DNA of 64,000 nt from the NCBI GenBank assembly GCA_035610365.1, contig CM069432.1, forward strand, positions 70,746,520 through 70,810,519, written 5' to 3'. Under the pieces are notes generated by a model. It made no database searches. It saw only the letters and a program-made list of their open reading frames with translations, and was not told the origin of the DNA. Shown piece after piece: positions 1-13,499 of this stretch (positions are counted from its first letter, which is position 1; each line of letters starts with the position of its first letter). This DNA comes from Aquatica leii (Eukaryota > Arthropoda > Insecta > Coleoptera > Lampyridae). Made by a program: the position numbers and the translations under genes.

Positions 1-1750
1 TTTGATGAATTTTAAATCGGAGAATTTTAAAATGTTTAGGTATTAGAAAGTTTTTATCTGTTCTATTCATTGACGGTTTTTTAATTTGTTGAAAAGGTAA
101 TCTATAAAAAATAAAGATGATATCGTGCGCACGAGCAGATGTCACCTTACGCATTCCTTTAGGAACAGCGTAGTTATTCTAGTGGCAATCTTTTTCGTTT
201 TCTACTCTAATTAATCTATCTTTCACTTACTTGAACCCATGTACCTTCAGTTTTCCAACTCAGTTGCTGTCACTCGTTTCTTTTAATAGAATGTTAATCA
301 GCGTGTTTAATTCCGCGTCACTTCGCTGCACCATGAAAATGTCGTTTGAAAGATGTCTAATAGTTTGCACGCAGTATCCATTATATCGTCTGCAGCTTCT
401 TCGGAAGGTCTCAATAAGGTATTAAGATGAGCCATCTTTTGTCCCAACCGGTGTCGCAGTTCCATCTCAAAATCCTAGAGTAAATGCAATCATCGTGCAA
501 CTTGTAAATTTTTCGTTGTTTATGCCTTCATGTGCACAAGGGCTTTGCAATTGGTCAAACACGTCATGTTTAATCCAATCGAATAAATGCGTAACTTATC
601 AATAACGTGCACAAACGCCATCAATTCCAGCTTACAACTGAAATATGTTGCTTCCACGTCCGCTGTTTTGTTTGGTACGTAAATAACCGGTTGTAGTGAT
701 GAAATAATGTTATCAACTTATAGGAAAATACTTGCAATTCTCTCCATAGACGCATCTGTATGAACTTTTGTGGTGGCCACCGCGGGATTAAATAGTTTTA
801 ATAAGCATTTAGTGCACAGTGCCTTCAAACGAATCTTGTAGTAGAACGCCTTACACGAACGGTACTTTTTCGTTAGATTGCTCCAGGCTTTTGCCCGTCT
901 GCCGAAACTAACTGGTTAAGCCGAGGAACCTGCGTAACTCGAGAACGTTTCTCGTTTGTTTACCTTTATTGTCAGATTTGCTTTCTTAAATGCCTTAAAC
1001 ACGCATTATAGTTTTTGTACCTCTTGAACCCAATCACTAACAATTCCGTGAAGTTTCTGCTGGTTCACAATGTCTGCTATCACTCTCTTTCACTTATAGA
1101 TGTCTTTTACGGTTGCGTTTGTTTTTCGGTCCTTCTAATGTTCAATTTCATTAAGTTAGCGCATCAAAGACCTTTTAAATTGAAAGCAAAGCACTCACGA
1201 TCTTTGTTAATATTTCGCGCACCCAGTCTTCTGTGCCATCTGGTACGTTAATGTCTTTCGTAGATATCTCCCAGTTTGTCGGCGAATACATTAGTGGCAC
1301 TCCTGAATCATTATTAATTTTGATGTTGTCAATCTTTGCACCCTCTTGTACTTCGGTATATTCGCTGTTAACGTTCAAATACGACACAACAAGTTCACTA
1401 TCTAAGCATGTATTAAATTTACTCGCGTGTAAAATTGTCTTATCACAGTTTCTTTGTTCGTATCGTTTAGTTTACATTCCTAAAAGGCATTTCATGTTTT
1501 CAACCGAATTTAACTGTGTTTTCTATTTTGATGTAAGCAATGTTTTTTAGGTCAATAAAAGTTCGACCAATCTATACTTTGTACCCCATTTTTCGTAATC
1601 GAGACTACACTTGTGCAATGAATCCAAACTGATAGTGAACACGCTAGAAGCCACACTAATTAACGCAATGACACTGTAACCATTCCTACTAAACGTGTGC
1701 AAATATTTGTTGATTGATCCTATAAATGCTGCACTGGCGTTTCGTGTGAC
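1..1750 (-). pseudogene. Decayed Ty3/gypsy pol (protease to RNase H)
   Basis: Translating the minus strand from about 960 down to 420 gives, through stops and frameshifts, the order expected at the end of a gypsy reverse transcriptase and in its RNase H: an FLGLTS block just downstream of the catalytic palm, then HTDAS-like, YFS..LELMA and HVIDKLRIY-like blocks, then a fragment resembling the end of RNase H with the GTK..H motif near 430. The stretch 1175-1387 is the longest open piece left and lies between the protease and RT positions. No frame stays open for more than about 80 codons, so the gene is dead. The element runs off the left edge of the window and is interrupted on the other side by the MITE at 1754. 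The RNase H assignment is fairly safe; the protease assignment near 1400-1700 is weak. Confidence 0.6.
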
Positions 1751-1753
1751 TTA

Positions 1754-2818
1754 GGGCGGTATTCATAGTCGTGTCTTAAGGTAAGCTTAAGATCATCTTA
1801 CGTAAGACGGTCTTAAATGTTTAAGATCTCTTTAAGACGGTATGTTTGCATAGTCAAAACTTAAGATAGTCTTACTAAAGACGTTGCTTCAAAGCGTTGT
1901 CTTACTTTATTTAAGATCGTCTTACATAAGACGATCTTAAGCTACAGCTTCGTTTAGTTTCGGAATATTTGTTATGTAATTACCAATCAAATTTGTGTGT
2001 AGTTTAAAATTTTATAGTCCGCGCTACTTTTTGTTACGGCAAATGCCGATTCCTACACGACGACTAACGAAACAAGGATAACAATTAGCGGGTTCTACAT
2101 ATTAAATTTTCCTAAAAAAATCAGGATTGGAGTAACTAATTCAACAGAAACAAGAAATGTTTATTTAAAATATACTACGATTTCGAACTGCGGGAGATGG
2201 AAGCTAAAGCTAAATTAGATAAAATAAAATTTAAAAAAACATATAAGACATTCTAATATAAAAAACGTTTATCGTGCTTTTTCTCATCTTCATTACTAAA
2301 TTATTAGCTTCGTTTTAAAAAAAATCAAACTTGTGTTTTTTTGTATTTAATTATATTTTAAAATTCATGACATAATTACTTGAACATTCAGAGAAAAATA
2401 TCCTTTTCTATTCCTAACATTTCTTCAATATTTTAAAACCTGGAATATCCACATTTTGCTCAACAACAATGTCGTACAATCTCATTTCCATGATATGGTT
2501 AAAATTTAATTATCAAACACGTTTTTAAGTCTACGTTGTAGTTCACTTAAATAATGACAATGACTTTAGTAAAAATGTGTGGTTAGGCACCCTAATAAGA
2601 CGGTCTTATTAGCACTATGAATACATGTATTGTTAAGACAGAGCTTATTTCAAATAAGTATCGACTATGAATGTAGAAAAAATAAGATTATCTTAGGTAA
2701 GGCGACATATTAAGATCGTCTCAAGCATTTGCTTATGTGACGTCTATGAAACTGATCATCACTTTAAGCAAATGCTCAAGACAATCTTATATTTAAGACA
2801 CGACTATGAATACCGCCC
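1754..2818. mobile_element. Tourist-like (PIF/Harbinger-type) MITE
   Basis: The ends are near-perfect inverted repeats of about 25 bp starting GGGCGGTATTCATAG. The flanks carry a 3-bp duplication TTA (1751-1753 and 2819-2821), which is the PIF/Harbinger signature. Just inside each end there are many copies of an AAGAC/GTCTTA-type motif, often as short palindromes (about 1780-1940 and 2590-2800). No open reading frame of note lies inside. It is inserted in the older gypsy remnant: gag-like sequence continues on its far side. The superfamily is inferred from the termini and the duplication only. Confidence 0.65.
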
Positions 2819-2821
2819 TTA

Positions 2822-3840
2822 GTTCCTTACAGATAAAAGATTGTAATTTCGATTTCTTTTCCAATTGTAACCCACGTTTTTGTACTTAAAACACAAAACT
2901 TTTTTTACGTTATTGTTATTTGAATTTTCGCCGATTTTCGGTTGTTTTGAAAAATTAGTGATAGTCACGCTACCTCAGACGACCGGTTTCTGTAATTATT
3001 TGACCAAACCTTTTTACTGATGTTCAATCTACATCACTATGTCACTATATAAATTATCGATATTTGCATGATCTTTTCCCGCTAACTCTATCCCAGTATT
3101 TACATACGCGATGCCGGACAATATCTGTTTTTTTTTAATTTTTGAAAAGGATAATCCTATCAACACGTGTTTGTCATATACATAAGAACTCACTGATTTA
3201 TTGACAGTTATCTATGCCAACTCTTGGTGTAGCATACTAACTACGTGCTACTATCGTCAAATGTAGTGTTATCGTTTTCAAGTAGTTGACTGGTTTTTTC
3301 AATAAAATCATGTTGTTAAATATCGGCATAACCTGCTGCTTTGGTTGATCCTGCTGATTTTTGGTTATTCTAAGCATTTGATTTATTTACGACAGCATAA
3401 TTGCTGTTGAATCGTAACCTATCGTCCTTGTTAGAAAAATGTTCTTTGCGTACGCCTGTGTGGTCATTTTTGGATTTGACGATTATTTGTAATCGATTCT
3501 CTGCATTATCGGCTCTAATTCAACTTTGTCGACGCCATCTTCCGATACCATGCATTGATTATGCGCCATTTAGATTTGTAACTTTTCAAAATCTACAATG
3601 TGTCTTTGCATTCAGGAATCCAAATACTAACAACAGTTTTGCGGTTTTAAACAGTAAAACGCAATGTTTCAATGGTTTCTCAACGTGCATGCGCACCTTT
3701 CTTCCACACCACTTAACACGCGATTTATTGGCGTAACGGCCTGGAAATATCACAGGTAAAGCACAGACCACAAGGTTACTGGTAGTATGATACGTTAAAA
3801 AGGAAGTAAAAGCAATGTAATGTAATGTTGCCAACCTACT
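2822..3840 (-). pseudogene. Probable gag part of the decayed Ty3/gypsy element
   Basis: Next to the MITE, the minus strand at about 2835-2900 reads like a degenerate retroviral-type zinc knuckle: CFK followed by a Y where the second Cys is expected, then GY in place of GH. This is where gag should lie relative to the pol remnant at 1-1750. The open stretch 3586-3834 on the same strand has no recognisable motif. Gag identity is an inference from position plus one degenerate knuckle; the outer limit near 3840 is arbitrary. Confidence 0.35.
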
Positions 3841-6120
3841 AATCAGAAACCTAAATGCAAAATACAGGGTACGTCAAAATGAACGTGTCAAGTTTATAAA
3901 CTATTTAAAACAAAATAAATAAAATATGAAAGAAAAGCCATCTCATAGTGTAATTCACTATGTAAAAATAATAATTTGAGAATTGTTATAGATGTAGAAA
4001 CGTTGACAAGATGATTTTTACCCGCGTCCAGTGGTTCACTCAATTTTTATATTTGTTTTAATAATGTTTACCTTACAATGTTCATCCGTTGTGGTTTTAG
4101 CTCGCAGTATATTCAAAACTTATTTGAATTATGCTATTAAAAAAAGCTTGTCAACATTTCTACCACAATAGCAAATTTCCATGTAATTTTTATACTTACT
4201 CGACTAATTAAATAACGTACAAAAAACAATTAAACTTTTTCAAAATCAGCACTATACCGGTTTAAAGGTTAATAACCTCAATAATGATAATTACAAGTAT
4301 TGTGTTATAAATTGATTCAACATGAATCATTTCTTCTAGATCTAGTTTATAGGTAATTATGTTTTTTTAATCTAAAATTACTAGACTAGAAAACGGTTTT
4401 TGTAAAATGCTAAAAAAAGAACGCGAGCGTAAGCTAGTGTAAGGAACCAAAGTATCGAATTTTTATTCCAACCGAGTAACAGTCCATACGTTTTCCACCA
4501 GAAGGTATGAGCTGAACGTAAAATAAAATTTATACACGTTTTAGTTATTTATATTGTCATTCGAATAAAAACATTATTTCTATTACATTGCTTTAACATT
4601 TACATAATATACTGTTTGTACAATTATTAAAATTAAAAAATAGTAGATTATTTTCTTTTAATTTTGTTTAAATTATAGGCTAATTATAAATCACATACGT
4701 CAAATTTATATTTAACACTTTACATACCCATAGGTATCTAATTTTGTTTGACCAGTGTTAGAATATTCATTCTATATTTTGGTACTCTAACAAGTACTTT
4801 AAAGAACTCGTTTAAGTTGCCTAAAGTACTTAAACTGTAGTTTTGTTAGATTAGCAATACTGGTATTAAACAATTGAAATACAACAATTCAGCTATCCAA
4901 CATGTCAAATTTGAAATGTTGCCAAATTATTACTTAAAAAAATAATTTTTCCTAATCAATATAATAAAAAGAAATATGTAATCTAAATTTATTTTTACAT
5001 ATAATTTCCAAAATAGAAAAATAGTATAAAGTACACGTTTCATATGACTTTTTAGCGCACTCGACCATTAGAAAACTCCCCGTTTCGCAGATAATGGTCG
5101 TTGCGAAATAATATTTATATAACAAATCGTACTTACTTTGTTCATAAAATCATTAGACTTTTGTCTACATCTATAATTAAGATGTAATTTAATGTAACTA
5201 TATATTTTTATAAATATCGTGACAATAATTCTCTTAATCATCAATTTATATTAATGAATAAAGTAAAGCCGCTCGCCATAATGCACATTCCAAATTTTTT
5301 TATGAAACATTATATTTCGTTAGAATGCGGTAACAAAAGCGTATGTTGATTATTTCTCAAATTAAAAAAAAACTCAGTTTATTAAATAGAAGAAAAGTTT
5401 TAAAACAGATAATATCTAAATATATAACATTCTTGAGAGAAGTATGCAGTTAACTATAAATTGTTGGTGATTATATAACTTGTAAGAATAGTTAAAATAC
5501 GTGATTATCAATAATAGCAATCCTGTAAGATGTATTTTTATATTAAAATTTGAAACTATTTGAAAATTAAGTAAACGGTAACCAAATGTAGAAAATATTT
5601 GAAGTGGTGTTTTTAACAGTTTTTACTTTCAGTCAGACACTTTTAACGTCGAAATATTTGCAATAGTTTCTTACTCTCTTTTACATGTTTTATAGTTTTT
5701 AGTTGTTTATTTAAAAATACGTTTTAAATTAACTTTATATTTTAAAGATTATATATCAACAGTATCAAAAATGATTGCTTTGAGGCGCAATTACATTTGC
5801 AAAATTCTTGTTTTATTATTTTTTTTTATTTATTGATAATACTTTTACTTTAATATATGTATTGTTTATTTCTACTCTTATTCTTTTAAAAACATATAGA
5901 GGCTCATTTTGCATAACAAATCGATTCTAACTGTCGTTTTGGCGCAAACTCTTTTCAACGGAAAGACTGATTAGCGCCATAACTTTTTTTATGCAAATTT
6001 TAACTACTATCTGAAATTGCTTAGTCAAACTTTACTCACGTAATGTATGGTGAAAACTATCAAAAAAGTTTCTATAAAAATTTTGATTAATCAGTTAAAA
6101 TTTTTATTAAAACAGTTTGA
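3841..6120. other. AT-rich stretch, nothing recognised
   Basis: Very AT-rich sequence with homopolymer runs. No coding similarity, RNA gene or clear repeat boundary was seen on either strand. Confidence 0.5.
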
Positions 6121-6169
6121 ACAAATTTAATACAGTAGCAATACAAACTTTGCATCGTCGAACCATTGA

Positions 6170-7100
6170 TTGTCGAACTCGGTCAAGAATTCCTATGGTA
6201 TTCCAGATTAAATAAAAACTATTAATTATTCGGTAGCGGAGGTCTTCTAAGGTAAGATTCTGCGTAGAGTAAACAAAATGTTTTAGGTAACCCTATAAAA
6301 AAATCTAATGAATTGGAGTCTGGTGAACGCGGTGGCTACGCAACTGCCTAACCTCTGCCAATCCAATTTTAGACAATTATGATTTAAGTACTCTCTAGCA
6401 GCAAGACTGAAACCTGATAAAGCACCGTCATGTATCAACGGCTTGTTTTTAACGTAACGTGTTCAAGTAAAATGAGTAGATCATTTTCCAAAAAAATCTT
6501 GTAATTTGGCTCATTTAATAAATCTGGTAAAAACATTAGACATTAAGTAATCGCCAACACTGCCAGCCCAGATGTTGTTATAAAATGTTTGTTGGTGTAA
6601 TTTCGTAAAGATTTTCAGGAACACATTAATGATCATTTCAGAAATGAATAAATGCGTCGCTAGAAAATATTACTTTGTCTGTAAAAAACACAGCAAATTG
6701 AAAGTTTGAATTGACACACTGGTGTCACAATTAGTTACAAAATAGCATTCGTTATGTATGGTAAATGTACAATAGTTTGTTTATGGAAAAATCTTCTTAC
6801 TGTACTACGCATAGCACCTTTCTGTAAAGATAACTTCTTCGTACTAAATTATAATTTTCTGCAATTCCATTGAGTACATTTTCATTAAACTCCGGCGTTC
6901 AGTTGCTTCTTTAAACTATAGCATCCAGAGTATAGCGTTTAACAGATCTTCTCTCACAAAAACGCTGGTAGATTACTGCAAAAGTTCTTTTAGAGAAACA
7001 TCTCCTATTCGGAAATGTTTCGACATAAAACCGTCAAGCCAAGTTACAGTTGCCATTTTATCGTTCATACGTATAATGTATGTCAGCTATTTCTTAGTTA
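6170..7100 (-). pseudogene. Decayed IS630/Tc1-mariner-type transposase
   Basis: In broken minus-strand frames I can read pieces of the insect DDE_3-type transposase: near 6590-6690 FTDKVIFSS followed by CVPENLYEITP and a GWQCW block; near 6310-6430 an HDGA-like block followed by LAAREYLN and a region corresponding to the WPPRSPDL signature, here frameshifted. Several stops and frameshifts interrupt it, so it is non-functional. The fragment at 63.8 kb resembles the same family. Terminal inverted repeats were not found, so the element limits are approximate. The family call rests on motif order recalled from related insect proteins. Confidence 0.5.
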
Positions 7101-7397
7101 GCAAAATTCATAGTTAACCTCGTGAATGTGAAATTTTATTTAAGTCTGTCACTTAATTGCTAAGAGCCAAAAAAGGTAATATTTAATTCAACATCAGCAC
7201 ACTCAAAAAACTCGGATAAACAGGGGAAATAACCTTATTTTTGCTTGTATCAGTTTTGAAATTTGCGCGTAACTTTTAAAAGAGCCATTTTTGAGCACAT
7301 GTTTATAGAAACCTTTTCTACAGTTTTGTTTCATGCATCACGTGTGTAAAGTTTGGCTAAAGAATTGAAATGCATCTTGTATAGTAAATGCTAAGCA

Positions 7398-7643
7398 CGG
7401 TAGTTGCCCGTACTTAAATGGTTCGACATTACTCCGGTAATCAATATTTGAACAATACCTGATTCTTAGGTAAGTGTAAATGATCAAACAAGTTTTACGT
7501 TGAATGATCCGGTTCGAAGGACCAAATGTAAAAGACGGTAGTGGTCCGTACTTAATAATTCGACACTTACCCCTTAATCAATATTTGAACAATACCAGAT
7601 TCTAGAGTAAGTGTCAGTGATCAAACAAGTTTTACGTTGAATT
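7398..7643. repeat. Tandem duplication, period about 138 bp
   Basis: A block of about 108 bp beginning CGGTAGT..CCGTACTTAA occurs at 7398-7505 and again at 7536-7643, separated by about 30 bp. The copies share long identical stretches (for example TCAATATTTGAACAATACC) with scattered substitutions. No coding content. Confidence 0.8.
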
Positions 7644-7699
7644 GTGTCTGATGATACTGCCCGTTTCAAATTGTACACAAAGAACAAAGATATTATACT

Positions 7700-8390
7700 G
7701 TCAGTTTTTTATCAGTAACAGTAATATGCAAGCATAAACAAAATTTGACAAAATGCAAATACAGTTGCTAAACTTATATTATCTTTGATTTCAATTGCCG
7801 TTCATTATTAAATGAACTGTTTGTATTAGTTGCCACATTTGCACATTAAACTTAAACACACATTGATTGATAATTTTTAATAGCCAATTATAAAATCGCA
7901 TTCTAACTACATTTATGAACTTCATATTTTTTCTAGAAATGTTTTTATACCGTTATCAACTTTTTTTTTAAATGATTTTATGATTTTGATAATCAATTTG
8001 CAATGCTCAATTGAATAATTTTTATAGCTTCAAACACGTACAAAACGAATTGTTAAAATTGACGTAAATAGGAGCATAATTAGTTAGGTAATGTATTATT
8101 TCTAAACAGATAAGACACTGCCAAGATACATCTCTTTGTAAAGGTCTCAAATTAGTTTTTTTTAGGATACTTAAAAAACTGTAGAAGAGGTTTTAGACAG
8201 AACAGGTAAGAGGTGTATCATAATTTGTTTCTGTTCATGCTTTTTAAAGAAAGATTGACTATACCCAAAAAAACGAATTTATTAAAATCGGTTATTAATG
8301 CAGATTTGAATGTTACAAATAAAAAAATTATTTAGCTCAGTCAAGTTAGCCCCTTACTTTCATTTTCTAAATACATAATATTCCATTGTA
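7700..8390. other. AT-rich stretch, nothing recognised
   Basis: No gene or repeat boundary could be supported here. Confidence 0.4.
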
Positions 8391-8394
8391 ATAA

Positions 8395-8622
8395 ATTGTG
8401 CTCGTTTTGTGCTAATATTATTTTTAATTGTGTTTAACTCTAAATTAATAAAAAAGTTAAAACAAATATGGGGCGGTTAATTTAATCGCCAGCCCCCAGT
8501 TATTTCACTTTTTTACGTTTTTTGTATTCTTTGATTGTGCTTGTTTTGTGCTCAATTGGGCCGTTATTATTTTTAACTGTGCTCAATTTTAAAAAAATAA
8601 AATTATAACAAATCCGGTTGCT
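8395..8622. repeat. Tandem duplication, offset about 139 bp
   Basis: The block starting TTGTGCTCGTTTTGTGCT at 8396 recurs at 8535 as TTGTGCTTGTTTTGTGCT. Both are followed by a similar T-rich then A-rich run ending near a CGGTT motif (8396-8480 and 8535-8622). Between them is a GC-richer spacer with AATCGCCAGCCCCC. Such direct repeats occur in 3' ends of some retroelements, but nothing shows that here. Confidence 0.6.
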
Positions 8623-8899
8623 AACTTAAAAAAATCTTTGCTAAGCAAAGTACTTTGGCATACGGATGTTCAATGCTCAGCAGTAGGTACTTAATATAAA
8701 GTTTTAGAAACCAAAATCGCTGTTTTGACATCGGTAATGAATAACGGTAAACGTCGATTTTACCAAAAGTCGATGTTTCGCTTTTGGTAATAATGGGTTT
8801 AGTAACCGATGTCAGCAGCAATGTTGTTTTTTGTCATCGATCATCCTTAGTGCATCCGTACGTTAAAGTGATAAAAAACACTTATTGATGAAATTTAAT

Positions 8900-9690
8900 T
8901 TTTGTGCTGGAAATGAAACTATTGTGGACTTTTACCTCACTTTTGTCTACCAAATATGATCTACAATCATAATAATCGTAAGATTTTGCGCCATCTGCCC
9001 AACTGAATCCAAAATAATGGCTTCTGCCTCCAAATATTGAAATAAAAATTTTTTCAAGTATAAAATATTTATATAATGATATTACATAAAAAAGCATCGT
9101 TTATAGTAATTATAAGTTCGGTTTATGTTATCAATTTTTTTTTCACGTTTGTTTCGACATGAACAATAACCTATTTTACATAATTTTTTTTAGCTAAATA
9201 CCTACACTTGTAAAATGATTAAAAATTTTAATGATTATACCCTCAAAATACTTGTCTTGCATATTTAGCTTTATTTTTGCAATTTTATTTAGTTATTTAA
9301 ATATTTAAATTAACCTACGTAACATTACCTTATTTAAACGTCTATAACAACTTAATTTAGCTACGTCTTATGTCTCATTTTTTGTATTTATTTTTATTGT
9401 TAGTGTCAGCAAATTACTGAGAAGACATCTGGAGTTCTTAGAACAATAAATTAAAAACATTATTTTTTATTAAGTTTTATTAACAATGTCAACAAACTAT
9501 TTAATGCAACAGGTCTGTAATTTTTATTTAGGTATTTGATTTAAAATTTAGATTTTTTAAATTGTTATGTTAAAAAGTTGGTAGATCAATTTTTGAGTAT
9601 AAAAATCTTTTCAAGTATAAAATTTGTCCCTCGACAAGCTTCACCCTTTTTTTCGTAGTCGGCTGTTAAGGCGATTAAGGTAATGCATGT
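8900..9690. other. AT-rich stretch, nothing recognised
   Basis: Only short chance reading frames, without recognisable motifs. Confidence 0.4.
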
Positions 9691-9724
9691 ACGGAATTAG
9701 CTAATCCCCTACTGGATAAAAACT

Positions 9725-10163
9725 AACTGTGAGTATTACAATTTCAAATTTTACAATTTGTATTTCGGTGGTCATGTCATTTGTTGACCGTACGTGCATG
9801 TTAAGTTAACACAATTAATAATAAGATCATTTTGCGCTTTACAAAGTCGTATGCAGTGCGCGTTAAGTCTCGGAGGTTTAATGTGTTTGCGAATATAAAA
9901 TCGTTCCTCTTTTGTATGTAAAAGTTTGGACCGGCAAGATCAGTTTATTGTACGGCGTGTTGCCCAGTATAGGGCGCAACTTATATTTGATCAGACCTAT
10001 GCATTAACGTTTGAAAAATTTATTCTTATGTACGTTCTTCGTCTTTTTTGGAATTATTGCCTGTGATAAAATAAATATATATTTTGTGTTATTACTTCTG
10101 TCGTGTTATTTGTATTTTTCCTGATAGAGTTAGACGATATCTCCCTAATTTAATTTTTTGTCT
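9725..10163 (+). repeat. Possible solo or remnant LTR
   Basis: The stretch has an LTR-like order: a TATAAAA at 9894, an ATCAGTTTATT initiator-like site at 9939, an ATAAAATAAATATA polyadenylation-like region near 10065-10080 followed by GT-rich sequence, and then TGGCGCC at 10164-10170, which is the start of the lysine-tRNA primer-binding site used by many gypsy-type elements. No second LTR or pol was found, and the TATA to initiator spacing is long. Limits are guesses. Confidence 0.25.
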
Positions 10164-10189
10164 TGGCGCCGTTTTTTAGATTTAAATTA

Positions 10190-12770
10190 TAATTTAGCAT
10201 CACAAAGCCTGCGACTCCCTCTCCGGGAAAACTGTACTAACCGTTGCTTCTCTTTTTGTTGCGAGAAAACCACGTAGCACGTTTGGCTACCCAACTTAAG
10301 AGTCCTGATTTTTTCGTAACAATGTTTTATTATTTTCGGATATCGTTAGCATTTGGTTATTATTTTCAAAAAAAAACCTAATATGATTATATTAAGCAGC
10401 GTGCACTGTACTGAAATACGAACGTCTTTTGGGTTAGAACCGTGTCAATCAGTGTTTATGCTTTTTATTTATACTTAAAATCATTTTAATTTTAGTTTAT
10501 CATTAAAAATCTAGAGAATTTTGGCAAAGTTATTGATAATGAGATCGAAATTATTAGTTGATTTAGTTTAAGCAATATTTAGAACGTTTTTTAAATATGT
10601 TAAAGACTTAAGCACTTGACAGACGTTCTTATTTTAGTATAGACTCCAGTGGTGTAACCGGTTAGTTGCAATGAGAAAAAAAGATATACGCATATCTTAC
10701 ACCAAAAAGACTTTTGTAAAAATTTTGATTTTAATTATTGTTTTTCGAAATCTTCCGTAATATATATTATTTCTATTCAATTTAAACATTCTTGTCCTGA
10801 TATGTATGTTTTGATAATGTTTTTATAATAACAGTCCTTTTTTTTTCAATAATGAAAAAAACAAAAATTAGTTTATTTAATATATATGTTTATACATAAA
10901 AATCAAAGTTGTGCAAACGGTTTAACGCATCAGTACAATTTCATTTTTCGATTATATATTTGTTTAGCGTCTTGAGCCTATTTTAATTCTTAAAAATAAA
11001 AAGAACTTGATTAAAAACTAAGTAATTTTTATAATTGTTTTACAAAGAACTATAAAACTTTTTTAGCTGTCAAATATCAGATTTGCTTGTAAGTGAATAA
11101 AAAAATCATAATTTTAGTTGAAAAATTAAGTTAAATTAAAATCTAATTACGTTGTATAATTGAATATCAATAAAATAAAATTGATAAGGTAGCTGACCAA
11201 ATATAATTTTAAAATTGACAAAGAAATATACTTTTACGTGTTTTTCGTTTAATTTCACACGAGATGTGAGAGTTGACACCGGAGGTCACTAGAGTAAGTT
11301 ACCTTCCTGCTGTTACCATCATTTGCAAGATCGTTCATCATCACGCAGCTCGCTGTCATACTCAATTACCATAGAGCGCCTAAACAATCACGAAATGCAT
11401 ATTATTTTACTCTTGTAATTACGATATATTAGGCAATTAACTATATATGTAGATGTTCGATAATCTTTAAAAATGTATGTAAAAAAGAAGTTAATTACTA
11501 GACAGTCAGAGTAATTGTGCTAAAATTAAACATAAACGTGGTAAAAAATTGTTATCTCAACTCATAAAACGTTAGTAACGTAATAGCTGCAATGAAAACC
11601 TAAATAAAAATTAACAAGGAGCAACAGGTGAGTAATAATTTTTTTAAGCGATGGTGCCATAACACATGTCATACGAATACATCCCATGTTAGCTACTCTA
11701 TACATTTATTTGGCGATCCCCTCTTAATTAAACACAAACTGTGAACTCTGAATCAATGATACTATTAGAAATTAAGCTCAGTGTTACCGTTAGGAAGATG
11801 TAGTACCTCTTGGGGACTCGCTTCACAATGATTTACCGTGGCCGCTACCTTCTGAATTAACAATTTCGGATTTACATGGATATGTCATGATGTTTCGAAC
11901 TTTGTTGAAAGGTCAAAAGGAATTATATTCGCGAAACTACAATTTAGTCTATACGTTAAATCAAACATTTTAATAACTGCAATAACAAATAACAGTTTAA
12001 TTACACGCACATGAATGAAGTGTTTAATTTAATATTTAATTGCGTTTAATAAAATATTAATTTAAAAACGTTATTATTTAAAATGTAGTTTTTTTAATTT
12101 ACTTATTATTACCAAATGTTTAAATGAATACTGTTTTAATTATTTTCATTATTAAAATATAAATTTAATTATATTTTACATTCGTTTCTATATTTTAAAA
12201 ATGTCAATTACAGGATATTTTCCATACGCATTCTTTTCATTAAACTTGAAATGTTATACTAAAATTTAATTTAGCATTGACTAATATGTATATAAGCTAT
12301 TAAACAATTTTTATTGTATAGAATTTTAAGTTCTTTGCTTTAAAGCGACAGCAAAAACCACAAACGCCATGTTATTCGTCTCGCATTAAAATCTTTAAAA
12401 TACCAGACACGTTTTTATGTTGTTTTTTAATCATTATCAGTAGTACCCAATTTTTAATTATTTGTCTCTATAACTACAATAGCACGCAATTTAAATAATA
12501 TTTTATTACTAATTTGCTTTGTAGAGTCTTGACTACATTTTTGACATAATTTGTTACAATCATATTGTTGCGAAAGCCTGGTAAAAATCCAAAAAACAAC
12601 ATTTTATTCGCCAATTAATTTAGTGCCAGTACTCTTAAAATTTTTGAAAAAATATTTGTAAAAAAAATAAGACTGATTTTTTCCTGATCACTAATTTGGG
12701 TTTAGTGGCCAACATTGTCGAATTAAGCAAGTACATAAAATAGTCAACACAATTAACAATGCATTTGAAG
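10190..12770. other. Long AT-rich intergenic stretch
   Basis: No coding region, RNA gene or transposon end was recognised. A short GC-richer patch at 11260-11390 has no identifiable content. Confidence 0.4.
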
Positions 12771-12777
12771 GAAAAAT

Positions 12778-13395
12778 GTGCCACAGGGCAGTGTTTTAAG
12801 ACCCAGTTTATATACGGCCAGTCTTCTAACAAATAACAGAATTACAGTTGCTACGTGTGCAGATGGTACCACAGTGATAGCACTACACGCAAAACCAAGT
12901 ACTGCATCCGAGCAGCTACAGCAAGATCTAAATCATTTAGAAACATGGCTAACTAAATGGAAAATTAAAGTTAATGAAGAAAAATCGGTACGCTTAACGT
13001 GTAATCTAAATAGAGAAGCATGTTCTTCAGTTATAATAAACGGTAGACAGTTGAGCTAATCAGAAAACATTTAGATAGACTTCTAACGTGGAAAAAATTT
13101 ATTTTCAGCAAACGGGAACAACTTAGTCTGAAACTAAGTGTTGATGTTTGATAGAAAGTTCCAGATATCTTTAGAAAATAAAGTGCTAATGTAAAATTAA
13201 TTTTAAAACTTATATGGTCATATCAGATACAGATGTCGGGTTGTGCAAGTAACTCTAATTTAGAAATTTTACACAGCTTTTAAAATAGAGCAGTAGAAAC
13301 AATAGTTTACGCCTTCTAGTATGTGACCAACACAACAATGGCAAGATATCTAAAAGTATTTTCGATTAAAGATGAATTCAAACTGTTTAGTAAGA
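12778..13395 (+). pseudogene. Jockey-type non-LTR retrotransposon RT fragment
   Basis: The stretch 12778-13059 begins with VPQGSVL, the block B/4 signature of non-LTR reverse transcriptases. It continues with CADGTTVIALH, which corresponds to the catalytic YADDTAV motif with the Tyr and the second Asp both lost, then QLQQDLNHLETWLTKWKIKVNEEK, typical of Jockey-clade enzymes. Beyond the stop near 13059 the same reading continues in other frames (RLTWKK-like, then SYQIQMSGCASNSNLEILHSF and YVTNTTMARYLKVFSIKDEF), matching the thumb region. The 5' half, endonuclease and 3' tail are missing. It is a dead, truncated copy. Confidence 0.8.
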
Positions 13396-13499
13396 TGGGG
13401 TAAAATAGTGCTATCTATGGTGAGAATGTATCACAAGATGTGTTTATTTTTTTTTGTGAATTATTCTAAATTTTGTAAGTTAGTGAAAAATTATAAGGC

